Shown: positions 22,521-31,085, counted from the first letter of the stretch. The stretch is DNA of 37,271 bases from Candidatus Terrybacteria bacterium RIFCSPHIGHO2_01_FULL_48_17 (GCA_001822835.1 MHSS01000001.1:1-37271), one strand, 5' to 3'. Notes: generated from the sequence alone by a model not told the origin. Translations and numbers: made by a program.

Positions 22521-23138
22521 TTATTCCCTGCCGCCAATGATCTCATCAATCAAACCGTATTCTTTTGCCTGCTGGGCGTCAAAAAAATGATCGCGGTCGC
22601 AGTCGATAGTAATTTGTTCTAGCGTCTGTCCGGTATGCTTTGCGAGAATCTGCTTCACAATCTGGTTGCGCCGCAAAATTTCCCGGGCAATGATTTCAAT
22701 ATCTTTCGCCTGTCCGCTTGCGCCGCCACGCGCCTGATGAATATGGATGGTGGCGTGGGGCAAAGCATAACGCTTCCCTTTGGCGCCGGCGGAAAGCAAA
22801 ACCGTACCCATTGATGCGGTTTCGCCAACCGCGATCGTCGACACATCGCAGTGTACGAGCTGCATCGTATCGTAAATCGCAAGTCCTGCAGATATTACGC
22901 CGCCGGGCGACTGGATATACATGTGGATATCCTTATCAGGATCTTCTTTATCGAGATAAAGAAGTTGTGCCACGATGATATTTGCGACAAAATCATCGAT
23001 GGGCGTTCCCAAAAATACGATCCGTTCTTTCAATAAAAGCGAAAAAATGTCCCATGCCCTATCTCCTCGCGGGGTTTGTTCAATAATATGGGGAATAGGA
23101 ACGGGAATTCCTTCATTTTTAGGATTCTGTCCGGTCAT
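22521..23138 (-). CDS. clpP: ATP-dependent Clp protease proteolytic subunit
   Basis: The 205-residue serine protease forms the tetradecameric barrel used with ClpX/ClpC. The catalytic triad is visible: Ser109 in GETASMG, His134 in IHIHQ and Asp183 in DCDRDHFF. The YIQSPGG and GLIDEII blocks are normal. ATG at 23138 has AAAGGAGG 6 nt upstream, one of the strongest ribosome binding sites here. The promoter is at 23181-23210, divergent from valS. A small membrane-protein gene follows 4 nt after the stop. Confidence 0.97.
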   Translation of the reverse strand: MTGQNPKNEGIPVPIPHIIEQTPRGDRAWDIFSLLLKERIVFLGTPIDDFVANIIVAQLLYLDKEDPDKDIHMYIQSPGGVISAGLAIYDTMQLVHCDVSTIAVGETASMGTVLLSAGAKGKRYALPHATIHIHQARGGASGQAKDIEIIAREILRRNQIVKQILAKHTGQTLEQITIDCDRDHFFDAQQAKEYGLIDEIIGGRE

Positions 23139-23180
23139 TAGAAACCTCCTTTTGAGTTCACAAAGTGCCTTTATCTTGGC

Positions 23181-23210
23181 ATAATAGTATTAATTACTTA
23201 ATTCTGTCAA
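23181..23210 (-). promoter_or_regulatory. clpP: Sigma70 promoter of clpP
   Basis: Minus strand TTGACA, 18-nt spacer, TATTAT. It ends 8 bp from the valS start codon, so valS expression from the other strand must use an overlapping promoter. Confidence 0.75.
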
Positions 23211-23217
23211 TTCAATC

Positions 23218-25302
23218 ATGGAACTCCCCAAGGCCTATAACCCAATGCAAACAGAGGAGAAAATATACCGGATTTGGGAAAAATCCGGGTTTTTCAACCC
23301 GGACAACCTTCCCGGAAAAAGACGAGAGAATTTCGTGGTCATGATGCCGCCCCCCAATATCACGGGTTCGCTGCATCTTGGACATGCGCTGGAAGCCGCG
23401 GCAACGGATTGTTTAATACGCATGAAACGTATGCAGGGATATCGTACGCTTTATTTCCCGGGAACTGACCATGCGGGCATTGCGACTCAAAATAAAGTGG
23501 AAAAGGAACTAAAAAAAGAAGGGCTTGGGCGACACGATCTTGGACGAGAAAAATTTCTTGAGCGCGTCTGGACGTGGCGTGAAAAGTATGGGGGCATTAT
23601 TTTGGAACAATTCAAAAAATTGGGAACGTCTGCCGATTGGTCGCGCCAGCGCTTTACCATGGATAAAGAGTATGTGAAAGCGGTTGAGGCAGCTTTCATG
23701 CATTACTACGACAAAGGGTGGATCTATAAAGGCGAGCGCGTTGTGCATTTTTGCACACGCTGCGCAACTTCGCTTTCGGATCTTGAATTGGAATATAAAG
23801 AAGAACAAGGGAAGCTTTGGTATATCAAATATCCAATCGGGGGTCAGAGGTCAGAAGTCGGCAATCAGTATATTGTCGTGGCTACGACAAGACCGGAAAC
23901 AATGCTAGGCGATACCGCAGTTGCGGTGCATCCCGATGATACTCGTTATAAAGCTCTAATTGGAAAAACCGTGGAATTGCCGCTGGCGGAACGCATCATT
24001 CCTATCATTGCAGATACCGCGGTTGAACAGGAATTTGGCACCGGAGCGGTGAAGGTGACACCAGCGCACGATTTTATAGATGCAAATATAGGAGAACGGC
24101 ACGAACTCTCGCGCATCAAAATAATCGGAGAAGATGGACGAATAACTCCTGAAGCTCCGAAAAAATATCACGGAATGAAAGTTAAAGAAGCGCGCGAAAC
24201 AGTTGTAGAAGATCTTACTGTTAAGGGATTTCTTGAAAAAACTGAGGATTATACCCATAACGTAGCAATCTGTTACCGTTGCGAAACGCCAATTGAACCC
24301 CTTCCCTCTCCCCAATGGTTTTTAAAGATGAAGGAGCTTACGCAAACGGCAAAAAGGGCATATCAATCGGGGCGCGTGCGCATCGCTCCAGAACGGTTCC
24401 GGCAAGTTGCAATCGAGTGGCTGGATAATGAACGCGATTGGTGTATTTCAAGGCAGCTATGGTGGGGACACCAAATACCAATTCCGGGGGAAAAGGACGT
24501 ACTGGATACGTGGTTTTCGTCCGCATTATGGCCGTTTGCAACTCTGGGGTGGCCGGAAAAAACCAAGGGCCTTGAAACCTATTACCCGACACAATGGATG
24601 ACGTGTGCACGAGAAATCCTCAACCTTTGGATCGAACGCATGGTGTTTTCTGGCCTTGAGTTTATGGGAAAGGAACCGTATGCCGAGATATGGATTCACC
24701 CGACCGTGCTTACAAAAGAAGGGAAACGGATGTCGAAATCACTTGGCACGGGCATTGATCCGCTTGAGCTTATCCGACAATACGGCGCAGACGCCATACG
24801 GTTTGGGCTTTTATGGCAAATTACGGGCTTACAGGACATAAAGTTTGATGAATCAGCCCTTATTGCCGGAAAAAAATTCCTCAATAAAATCTGGAATGCA
24901 GCCAGATTTGTATTGCACCATACTGAAAAAATATCTATTCCGGAAACTCCACCGATAAGCGAACATAAAGAAGATCAAAAAATCCTGGCGTCTTTAAACG
25001 TGCACATCAGCCGTGTAGAAAAAGAGATCGCTATACTTCGATTTGGTCAGGCACTTGAAATTTTCTATTCGTTCTTTTGGCATGAGTTTTGCGACGAATA
25101 TCTTGAACATGCTAAACAGCGCACAGATGTTGCTGCAAAAGAAACGCTTCTATGGGTGCTTACGACATCTCTTAAGATATTGCATCCATTTATCCCTTTT
25201 ATCACGGAAGAGTTGTGGGGAATATTACCGCACGGCAACAAACCATCTTTGCTTATGGTTGCCGAATGGCCTGCCAGTTCGAATTTAGAAATTAGAGATT
25301 AG
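23218..25302 (+). CDS. valS: Valyl-tRNA synthetase, short form
   Basis: The 694-residue class I synthetase is about 150-250 residues shorter than typical ValRS. HLGH is at 53-56 and RMSKS near 504-508. The editing (CP1) domain with TTRPETMLGDTAVAVHP is kept. Missing are the segment between GHQIP and DVLDTWF that usually carries zinc ligands, and the C-terminal coiled-coil arm. Two spots are made of heptamer DNA: GGQRSEVGNQ in the editing domain and the last residues (SSNLEIRD), where the stop codon lies inside the tract. No Shine-Dalgarno precedes the ATG (tcaattcaatc). It is followed 20 nt later by the PrsW-type gene. Confidence 0.95.
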   Translation: MELPKAYNPMQTEEKIYRIWEKSGFFNPDNLPGKRRENFVVMMPPPNITGSLHLGHALEAAATDCLIRMKRMQGYRTLYFPGTDHAGIATQNKVEKELKKEGLGRHDLGREKFLERVWTWREKYGGIILEQFKKLGTSADWSRQRFTMDKEYVKAVEAAFMHYYDKGWIYKGERVVHFCTRCATSLSDLELEYKEEQGKLWYIKYPIGGQRSEVGNQYIVVATTRPETMLGDTAVAVHPDDTRYKALIGKTVELPLAERIIPIIADTAVEQEFGTGAVKVTPAHDFIDANIGERHELSRIKIIGEDGRITPEAPKKYHGMKVKEARETVVEDLTVKGFLEKTEDYTHNVAICYRCETPIEPLPSPQWFLKMKELTQTAKRAYQSGRVRIAPERFRQVAIEWLDNERDWCISRQLWWGHQIPIPGEKDVLDTWFSSALWPFATLGWPEKTKGLETYYPTQWMTCAREILNLWIERMVFSGLEFMGKEPYAEIWIHPTVLTKEGKRMSKSLGTGIDPLELIRQYGADAIRFGLLWQITGLQDIKFDESALIAGKKFLNKIWNAARFVLHHTEKISIPETPPISEHKEDQKILASLNVHISRVEKEIAILRFGQALEIFYSFFWHEFCDEYLEHAKQRTDVAAKETLLWVLTTSLKILHPFIPFITEELWGILPHGNKPSLLMVAEWPASSNLEIRD
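23841..23868. repeat. Heptamer tract inside valS
   Basis: gggtcag aggtcag aagtcgg caatcag: four degenerate 7-nt units, read in frame as GQRSEVGNQ. Confidence 0.75.
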
Positions 25303-25317
25303 AAATTAGAGATTCCC
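25281..25317. repeat. Heptamer tract spanning the valS stop codon
   Basis: gaattta gaaatta gagatta gaaatta gagattc: five 7-nt units. The valS TAG at 25300 is formed by one of them. Confidence 0.85.
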
Positions 25318-25322
25318 ACCAT

Positions 25323-26147
25323 ATGCTCATCTTTATTTCCATATTTTTAGGACTAATGCCATCTTTGGTATGGCTCATGATTTTTTTGCGGGAAGACGTG
25401 CGGCCTCATCCCAATCGTCTTGTGATACGCACATTCTTATGGGGGGCATTTATTACCGTACCTGTTCTCTTTTTGGGTATACTCGCACAATGCATATTTT
25501 TGGGCTGTGCGTTTTCCGGAGCGGAAAACGGTGTTTTCGGCCCTCTTTTATCCGGAATACCAGAGCCGCTGCCACGGATTCTTTTTATGTTTCTTGGAAT
25601 TGCCCTTGTGGAAGAACTAAGCAAATTTTTTGCAGCGCGAATGAGCGTATTGCGCGACCCTAGCTTCAATGAGCCGGTTGATGCGATGCTCTTTCTTGTT
25701 ATAGCGGCGTTGGGTTTTGCGGCAGTTGAGAATATCGCATTTGTATTAAACGCCCCCGTGCAGACAGCCGGCCTTTTGGGAGGAGTTATTCCAATTCTTG
25801 CCATGCGTTTCCTTTCAGCAACGCTTCTGCATTCGATTGCATCTGGCATTATTGGCTATACGATCGCCCGGGCGCTTTTTGATAACCAACTGCACAAAGG
25901 CGTTATTTTAATCGGAATTGCGATCGCAGCAACCGTACACGGCCTTTACAACGGGCTCCTCGAAAGCGGGGTACCAAATATTCTTTCGGACAAGAACCTT
26001 GGCGATTTTTTTGTTTCCTCCGGTGTTGTTATGGGACTACTTCTTGCAGGAGGGGTCGTGTTGTGGCTTATGTTTCAACACGTACGGGCGCTCTCTCGTA
26101 TCCACAGCTGGCGCAATAACCATGGAAAAGTAACGCTTTTGCGCTAG
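25323..26147 (+). CDS. PrsW-family intramembrane metalloprotease
   Basis: The 274-residue product has about eight membrane segments. The PrsW motifs are present: VEELSKFFAA (EE-x-x-K) near residue 98, the Glu of GFAAVENIAF near 138, LLHSIASGIIGY near 170 and VHGLYNGLL near 203. In Bacillus subtilis PrsW makes the first cut of anti-sigma RsiW; the homologue here may act on another membrane protein, and the window also holds a site-2 protease (10565) that could make the second cut. ATG at 25323 lies just after the heptamer tract, with no Shine-Dalgarno, so it may depend on translation of valS. Confidence 0.88.
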   Translation: MLIFISIFLGLMPSLVWLMIFLREDVRPHPNRLVIRTFLWGAFITVPVLFLGILAQCIFLGCAFSGAENGVFGPLLSGIPEPLPRILFMFLGIALVEELSKFFAARMSVLRDPSFNEPVDAMLFLVIAALGFAAVENIAFVLNAPVQTAGLLGGVIPILAMRFLSATLLHSIASGIIGYTIARALFDNQLHKGVILIGIAIAATVHGLYNGLLESGVPNILSDKNLGDFFVSSGVVMGLLLAGGVVLWLMFQHVRALSRIHSWRNNHGKVTLLR

Positions 26148-26175
26148 ACCCATGGTGGTCTTGTGTATCGAAATA

Positions 26176-26184
26176 TGCTATAGT
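26176..26184 (+). promoter_or_regulatory. Extended -10 promoter for hsp20
   Basis: TGC-TATAGT, an extended -10 element with no good -35. The same atgctatag string occurs in the promoter at 18407-18435. The predicted start is about 23 nt before the ATG. Confidence 0.5.
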
Positions 26185-26213
26185 GTAAATAATAACCTTA
26201 GTTTGAAAACGTT

Positions 26214-26723
26214 ATGGCAAACGACTCCAAACCAAAATCTTTTTTCGAGCGCCTCACCTCCAAAAAGGAAGACGCTAAAGAAGGCGCGAAACGTGTTGAT
26301 TTCACCGCCTCCCCCAAAGAAGAGGAGGTACATATGAAAAGCGGTGGGGACGGCGAAGAAACAAAGAAGGAATGGACAGAAGAGGGACAAGAGGGACAGC
26401 TTACGGTTGATGTATACCAAGATGACAGTAATATTTTTATACGCTCAACAGTTGCGGGAGTGCAGCCCGAGGATCTTGATATTACCATTACTAATGATAT
26501 GGTAACAGTGCGCGGAAAACGGACACTGCAAGAAACAATCAAACCGGAACAATATATCTACCAAGAATGTTACTGGGGTCCATTCTCGCGATCAATTATC
26601 TTACCCACAGATGTTTCCGCAGATAAAGCCGACGCATCACTCCACAATGGTATTCTCACGCTCCGCCTTCCTAAAGCAGAAAAGGAACAAACCAAAACTA
26701 TAAAGGTAAAATCGGTCCCCTAA
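26214..26723 (+). CDS. Small heat shock protein, Hsp20 / alpha-crystallin family
   Basis: The 169-residue holdase has a long charged, probably disordered N-terminus (1-60) and an alpha-crystallin domain (about 63-155): LTVDVYQDDSNIFIRSTVAG, VQPEDLDITITNDMVTVRGK, and SIILPTDVSADKADASLHNG followed by ILTLRLPKAE. The typical A-x-x-x-n-G-v-L motif is read as ASLHNGILTL. A C-terminal I-x-I-type tail is absent or weak (TIKVKSV). No Shine-Dalgarno precedes the ATG. It is followed 2 nt later by the VanW-like gene, so they share a transcript. Confidence 0.93.
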   Translation: MANDSKPKSFFERLTSKKEDAKEGAKRVDFTASPKEEEVHMKSGGDGEETKKEWTEEGQEGQLTVDVYQDDSNIFIRSTVAGVQPEDLDITITNDMVTVRGKRTLQETIKPEQYIYQECYWGPFSRSIILPTDVSADKADASLHNGILTLRLPKAEKEQTKTIKVKSVP

Positions 26724-26725
26724 CC

Positions 26726-28387
26726 GTGCGCGTCAAACTCCCCATTGTACTTGCAATAGCCCCGATCGTTACGGGGCTGTTCTTGTTCGGTCTTCAAATC
26801 GCAAATGCCGGCCGTATTATCTATGGAACTCATATTGCTGGTGTAGCGGTGGGGGGTCTCACACCAGAACAGGCGCAAGAACTATTGAGGGGACGGGTAG
26901 ACCAATTTCTTGAAACGCCCCTCGTTATTACCGTAAATGGCATCGAGTATACCTCAACTCCCAAAACACTAGGGTTTGATATCGATATTTCCGGAACAGT
27001 TCAAAACACATTCCGCATTGGCAGGAATGAACCGATTTTTGTCGGGTTATGGGAGCAAGCGACAACGTTTTTTAAACAACCGCATGTGTTATTGATGGTA
27101 AAACAAAATGATACAATTTTTTCGCAAGAAACAAAACGGCTTTTTGTTGATCAAGAAAAGCCAGTTACCAACGCATATCCGCTCTGGAATGGCACGCGTC
27201 TTGTCGTTGCCCAAGAAGAAAAAGGGGCTGCGGTCAACAGAGAAATCTTAGTCAAACAAATCAAGGAACGTATAAGCGCGCTTGAAAACGAACGCGTGTT
27301 TGTGGATCTTGAAATTCAAGAGCCAACTATTTCAAAAGAGGAAACTAAGGAAGCGCTTACGGAAGCACAAAAATGGATAGCGACAACTCCTCTTTATATT
27401 CAGGCGGCGGAAGAAGAAATCGCCCTTTCACGCGATGATCTTATAGAATTGCTCCTCTTTGAACGCACCCAAGAAAACAATGTTGTTGCTTCACTTAAAC
27501 GCAGCCAAGCTGCGCTATGGTTAGAAGAACATCTGGGGAAAAGCGTAGGTCGAGAACCGCGCGATGCACGATTTGAGGTAGAGAAAAACCGTGTTGTATT
27601 ATTTGTTCCTTCGCTTACGGGAAGAATGCTAGATAGCCAAGCTTCCATCCAAATCCTGCTTGATGGCCTACGCCAAGGGGAAAAACGTGTAACGCTTACC
27701 GTTGTTGAAACAGATCCCAAAATACGCACCCAGGACGCAAATTCTTTTGGTATCGTTTCGCTGCTAGGCAAGGGCGAGAGTGACTTTGCCGGATCCCCTA
27801 AAAATCGTATTCATAATATTAAAACTGGTGCGGCACGTTTTAATGGAGTGCTCATTCCACCGCAGGAAGAGTTTTCGTTTAACGAAACGCTTGGCCCGGT
27901 AACGGAAGAGATGGGATATAAAGCAGAGCTCGTTATACTTCAAGATAAAACGGTTCCGGCGTTGGGCGGAGGGCTTTGCCAGGTGTCCACCACTGCTTTC
28001 CGTGCTGCAGCGTATTCCGGCCTTGAAGTCACCCAGCGTCGCAGCCATTCATATGTCGTGCGATATTACGGAACGCCCGGTTTTGATGCAACCATCTACC
28101 CTCCAAATCCCGACTTACGCTTCATTAATGACACGTCTGGCCATATTCTTATACAAACGAGGGTTGAAGGTACAAAACTCACTTTTGAATTTTATGGCAC
28201 CCCAGATGGTCGCACCGTTACGGTAGAAGGCCCCTATGTTTACGATAAAAAAGCAGACGGTTCTCTAAAAGCCACCCTCACGGTTAAAACGACGCTTGCG
28301 GACAATAAAACACGTGAGCAAACATTTCAATCTGTCTATAAATCGCCAACGCTCTATCCCGTAAACAAAAGAAACCCCCTGGAATGA
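26726..28387 (+). CDS. VanW-family surface protein with peptidoglycan-binding-type domains
   Basis: The 553-residue product has an N-terminal anchor or uncleaved signal (about 5-28), two tandem regions of the PG_binding_4 type (about 35-330, with GVAVGGLTPEQAQELL at the start of the first) and a VanW domain at about 340-480: FAGSPKNRIHNIKTGAARFN, PQEEFSFNETLGP, GGGLCQVSTTAFRAA, RRSHSYVVRYY. A short C-terminal strand domain follows. VanW proteins are linked to the cell wall, but their reaction is unknown. GTG at 26726 directly follows the hsp20 stop. It overlaps the PMT gene as ATGA. Confidence 0.9.
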   Translation: MRVKLPIVLAIAPIVTGLFLFGLQIANAGRIIYGTHIAGVAVGGLTPEQAQELLRGRVDQFLETPLVITVNGIEYTSTPKTLGFDIDISGTVQNTFRIGRNEPIFVGLWEQATTFFKQPHVLLMVKQNDTIFSQETKRLFVDQEKPVTNAYPLWNGTRLVVAQEEKGAAVNREILVKQIKERISALENERVFVDLEIQEPTISKEETKEALTEAQKWIATTPLYIQAAEEEIALSRDDLIELLLFERTQENNVVASLKRSQAALWLEEHLGKSVGREPRDARFEVEKNRVVLFVPSLTGRMLDSQASIQILLDGLRQGEKRVTLTVVETDPKIRTQDANSFGIVSLLGKGESDFAGSPKNRIHNIKTGAARFNGVLIPPQEEFSFNETLGPVTEEMGYKAELVILQDKTVPALGGGLCQVSTTAFRAAAYSGLEVTQRRSHSYVVRYYGTPGFDATIYPPNPDLRFINDTSGHILIQTRVEGTKLTFEFYGTPDGRTVTVEGPYVYDKKADGSLKATLTVKTTLADNKTREQTFQSVYKSPTLYPVNKRNPLE

Positions 28388-29742
28388 ATTTGGCAATCTC
28401 AAAAAAAGAACTCGCGGGGATAATTGTCCTCATCGCCATCTCTTCTTTCTTGCATCTCTTCCGCCTTGGCGCTCCCGCACAACCGATTTTCGACGAAGTC
28501 CACTTCGCAACCTACGCATCTTACTATGCGTCGCGTCAAGGTTTCTGGGACATACACCCGCCGCTGGGGAAACTCATATATGGGGGGGTCGCAAAGATAA
28601 CCGGCGTCAAAGAACCCCAGTCATTTATCCATTTCGAACGCGACGACCAAAATCGACCTATCATTCATACGGCAAACGATGAACCTTGGAATAATTTTCC
28701 GTATATTTCACTTCGCGCCACAAGTGCCGTTGCGGGCATCTTACTAATTCCTCTCGTATTTCTTTTGGCCCGCCTCTTAGGACTTGGTTCCCTTCCTTCA
28801 TTTTTGGGGACATTGTTTATCACTTTCGACAACGGTATTTTGCTTCAAACACGCCTGATCTTACTTGACGGCTTCCTTCTTTTTTTCGGAATGCTGGGAT
28901 TTGTCTTGCTCTTATTAAAACATGTTCGTTTTTTTGAAAAACAAAAGCTCCTTATGACCGTCCTTTCAGCGCTTGCGCTGGGGAGCGCGGGAGCCGTTAA
29001 ATTAACCGGTTTTGGATTTGCGCTTGCGGTCTTTATCGCGTCCATGGCAAAAAACGAGAAGGTTAATATAGCGCCACTCAAGAAATGGCATTTTATCGGC
29101 CTTCTTCTCATTCCTCTATTTTTATCTTTTGCTATACAGCAAATACTCATCCCATTTGAGGAGGAACTAACGTATCTTGCGGTAATTTTAGGAACCGAAA
29201 ACCGAGGAATTGAATTTTTCGAATCAATAAAAACTCTTCCGTTTGGCAACGTGCTTGCGATATTTGCAGCATATACGGCCAACGTATTTTTGACGTTGAC
29301 GGCTGGACTATCCCGCATGTCACACGCAGCACAAAGCACTGTATTGGGATGGCCGTTGAGCATAAAACCGATCCCTTATTGGATCGGTTCTTCCGAAACC
29401 ATTTCTTTCATCGGCAACGCCGCGCTTTGGTTTTTGGGATTTCTCGCTTTAGTGTGGACCGTGTTTGGAAAAATGCTACGTAAGATAGTGTTGCCCCCTG
29501 CAATACATTTTTTACTTATTGCCTGGCTCGCAAATGTGATCCCCTATCTTCTGATAACACTTATCGGCCGCCCGACGTATCTATACCACTATCTTCCCGC
29601 TGTTATATTCTCATCGCTTCTTTTGGCAGCAATCCCTCAAAACAAGAACTTTGCCATCGTTATTATTGGTATAGTACTCATAAGCTTTATACTCATCTTG
29701 CCCCTTACGTATGGGATGAAGTTCTTAAACTTCGGTAATTAA
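28384..29742 (+). CDS. PMT-family (GT39) protein O-mannosyltransferase
   Basis: The 452-residue protein has about ten membrane helices. The first extracytoplasmic loop carries the metal/donor Asp-Glu motif in PIFDEVHFATYASYY (near residue 37) and the block HPPLGKLIYGG, both typical of PMT / dolichyl-phosphate-mannose-protein transferases; a further motif YISLRATSAVAG precedes helix 2. It would move a sugar from a polyprenyl-phosphate carrier onto exported proteins or other surface acceptors. No soluble C-terminal domain. Coupled to the VanW-like gene by a 4-nt overlap, so surface modification is a likely shared theme. Confidence 0.9.
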   Translation: MNLAISKKELAGIIVLIAISSFLHLFRLGAPAQPIFDEVHFATYASYYASRQGFWDIHPPLGKLIYGGVAKITGVKEPQSFIHFERDDQNRPIIHTANDEPWNNFPYISLRATSAVAGILLIPLVFLLARLLGLGSLPSFLGTLFITFDNGILLQTRLILLDGFLLFFGMLGFVLLLLKHVRFFEKQKLLMTVLSALALGSAGAVKLTGFGFALAVFIASMAKNEKVNIAPLKKWHFIGLLLIPLFLSFAIQQILIPFEEELTYLAVILGTENRGIEFFESIKTLPFGNVLAIFAAYTANVFLTLTAGLSRMSHAAQSTVLGWPLSIKPIPYWIGSSETISFIGNAALWFLGFLALVWTVFGKMLRKIVLPPAIHFLLIAWLANVIPYLLITLIGRPTYLYHYLPAVIFSSLLLAAIPQNKNFAIVIIGIVLISFILILPLTYGMKFLNFGN

Positions 29743-29820
29743 TTGAAATCTCAACCGAATTTGGCATCTTTTTAAATTTAGGGCCATTTTCAGTCATAGC
29801 CAAATGAGGATATCTTCTAC

Positions 29821-29907
29821 TGGTGCCCCCGGTAGGATTTGAACCTACACGGCCTTTCGGCCCTATGGTCCTAAGCCATAGGTGTCTGCCAATTCCACCA
29901 CGGGGGC
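29821..29907 (-). tRNA. trnL: tRNA-Leu (anticodon TAG), CCA encoded
   Basis: Minus strand: acceptor GCCCCCG / CGGGGGC, D-arm GTGGAATTGGCAGAC, anticodon loop CTTAGGA (anticodon TAG), long variable arm GGCCGAAAGGCC, T-arm GTAGG TTCAAAT CCTAC, and encoded ACCA end. A typical class II tRNA. Confidence 0.97.
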
Positions 29908-29913
29908 GTGTTT

Positions 29914-29945
29914 TTTATAAACGAGAGCGGGATAGCCCGCTCTCG
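29914..29945 (-). terminator. Intrinsic terminator of the pilin gene at 29978
   Basis: Minus strand cgagagcggg-ctat-cccgctctcg, a 10-bp perfect stem followed by tttataaaaaa. Confidence 0.8.
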
Positions 29946-29977
29946 ATAGAAATCCATACAAACGTTAAAGGGGAAAA

Positions 29978-30364
29978 TTAGCAAGTCAATAAACCGCCAC
30001 CGGTAATTCCTAAAAGCCCGGCAACAACAAGAATGATAACTCGAGCAAGCAAGGCGACAATCAAACCAACAATAGCAAATGTTAAAAGCTTTCGGGCACT
30101 CTCAACTTCTTTTGGATCACCGCCGCCTGTCATGAATTTGAGTGCGGCAACCAACAACATAATAAAGGAAATAATAATGACGATCGCAAAAATCCACAAT
30201 ACAACCACACAAACAATACGATTCCATAAACAAGCCAGAGCACCTTCACGTGCGGTTTCGCATACCGAGTGAGGAATTGGTCCTGGTTGGGCAAGCGCGG
30301 GTAAGGCAAACGCCGAAATAACCGCGAGGGTAACAATGAGCCCGATAAAACGATAGCGCGTCAT
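29978..30364 (-). CDS. T4SS pilin-like (TrbC/VirB2-type) small membrane protein
   Basis: The likely start is ATG at 30364; the longer ORF runs through promoter and terminator sequence. The 128-residue product has a signal peptide (about 1-24, ending ALPALAQ), an exported segment with several cysteines (CETAREGALACLWNRIVC), then two membrane helices (VVVLWIFAIVIIISFIMLLV and IVGLIVALLARVIILVVAGL) joined by a polar turn TGGGDPKEVESAR. This matches VirB2/TrbC pilins, which form conjugation or secretion pili. The last residue is Cys. It has its own promoter and terminator and is the most distant of the cluster. Confidence 0.85.
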   Translation of the reverse strand: MTRYRFIGLIVTLAVISAFALPALAQPGPIPHSVCETAREGALACLWNRIVCVVVLWIFAIVIIISFIMLLVAALKFMTGGGDPKEVESARKLLTFAIVGLIVALLARVIILVVAGLLGITGGGLLTC

Positions 30365-30386
30365 ATGTTTCAGAATATCATATATT

Positions 30387-30414
30387 ATGATACTTCTAGC
30401 ATAGCATATTGCAA
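30387..30414 (-). promoter_or_regulatory. Promoter of the 30364 pilin gene
   Basis: Minus strand TTGCAA, 16-nt spacer, TATCAT. A short inverted repeat ttcttgt-cc-acaagaa (30417-30432) abuts the -35 box and could be an operator. Confidence 0.55.
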
Positions 30415-30429
30415 CATTCTTGTCCACAA

Positions 30430-30456
30430 GAACAAACCAGCCCCGCAAGGGGGCTA
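30430..30456 (-). terminator. Intrinsic terminator of the 30899 pilin gene
   Basis: Minus strand agcccc-cttgc-ggggct followed by ggtttgttctt. Confidence 0.75.
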
Positions 30457-30479
30457 GTTTGTTGCTTATGTTGAAGTAA

Positions 30480-30899
30480 TTAGCAACCAAAAATGCTTGC
30501 TCCTTCAATACCCAAAAGTCCCGCCACCACAAAGAGTATCGCTCGCGCAAGAAGCGCTACGGCAATACCGATAATAGCATAGGTGAGCATTTGGCGAGCA
30601 CGGCCTACCTTTTCTTCATCCCCTCCGCCGGTCATAAACGTCAATGCAGCCACCAACAGCATAATGAAGGAAATGACGATGACGATTGCGAAGAACCAAA
30701 GGACACCGGTACACAAGAGATTCCAGAAGTCGCCCGGTCCTGTCACGTCTGTATCAGGAACAGTAGGGATAGGAGCGCCACTCGTGGTGCCTCCTGTAGT
30801 TCCTCCGGTGGTGCCACCAGTGCTAGTAAACTGCGCCAATGCAGCAACCGGAGTAATAAGCATGGAAAGAGTGAGAGCGGTTACAAGTGCTTTGTGCAT
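30480..30899 (-). CDS. T4SS pilin-like protein, duplicate copy A
   Basis: ATG at 30899 has AAAGGAGG 8 nt upstream; the GTG at 30908 is part of that site. The 139-residue product has a signal peptide (MHKALVTALTLSMLITPVAA, cut after ALA), a Thr/Gly-rich linker with three TGGT units, one Cys before helix 1 (WNLLCTGVLWFFAI), two membrane helices joined by TGGGDEEKVGRAR, and a final Cys (SIFGC). It closely matches copy B (31140-31559), differing mainly in the linker and the last ten residues. The sequence resembles VirB2/TrbC pilins. It is monocistronic with promoter, leader hairpin and terminator. Confidence 0.88.
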   Translation of the reverse strand: MHKALVTALTLSMLITPVAALAQFTSTGGTTGGTTGGTTSGAPIPTVPDTDVTGPGDFWNLLCTGVLWFFAIVIVISFIMLLVAALTFMTGGGDEEKVGRARQMLTYAIIGIAVALLARAILFVVAGLLGIEGASIFGC

Positions 30900-30918
30900 A
30901 TACTTCACCTCCTTTCAG

Positions 30919-30943
30919 GTCTGGCTCAACTTGTGTGCCAGAC
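30919..30943 (-). promoter_or_regulatory. Leader hairpin before pilin copy A
   Basis: Minus strand gtctggc-acacaagttga-gccagac, a perfect 7-bp stem ending 4 nt before AAAGGAGG. An identical element precedes copy B (31579-31603). It could control translation or stabilise the mRNA 5' end. Confidence 0.6.
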
Positions 30944-30955
30944 AGTTACGTGCGT

Positions 30956-30984
30956 ATTGTGACATAAGGTCACAGGTAATGCAA
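30956..30984 (-). promoter_or_regulatory. Promoter of pilin copy A, overlapped by a CRP-like palindrome
   Basis: Minus strand TTGCAT, 17-nt spacer, CACAAT. The palindrome TGTGAC-CTTAT-GTCACA (30958-30974) covers the -10 box and part of the spacer, a position that suits a repressor. It resembles a CRP/FNR site but has 7, not 6, central bases between TGTGA and TCACA. Confidence 0.55.
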
Positions 30985-31085
30985 GCGGCTTATCCACAAC
31001 AATCAAAAGACCGTTTCATCATAACAGAATACAAGAATTCGACTGACTATTTCATGAATTTTCTACACGTCCGTGTTCTTGCGTG

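Larger units (their letters stand above)
30766..30998. repeat. 233-bp direct repeat, copy A
   Basis: Every base from 30766 to 30998 is identical to 31426-31658, offset exactly 660 bp. It covers the signal peptide, TGG linker, ribosome binding site, leader hairpin and promoter of the two pilin genes. Confidence 0.95.
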
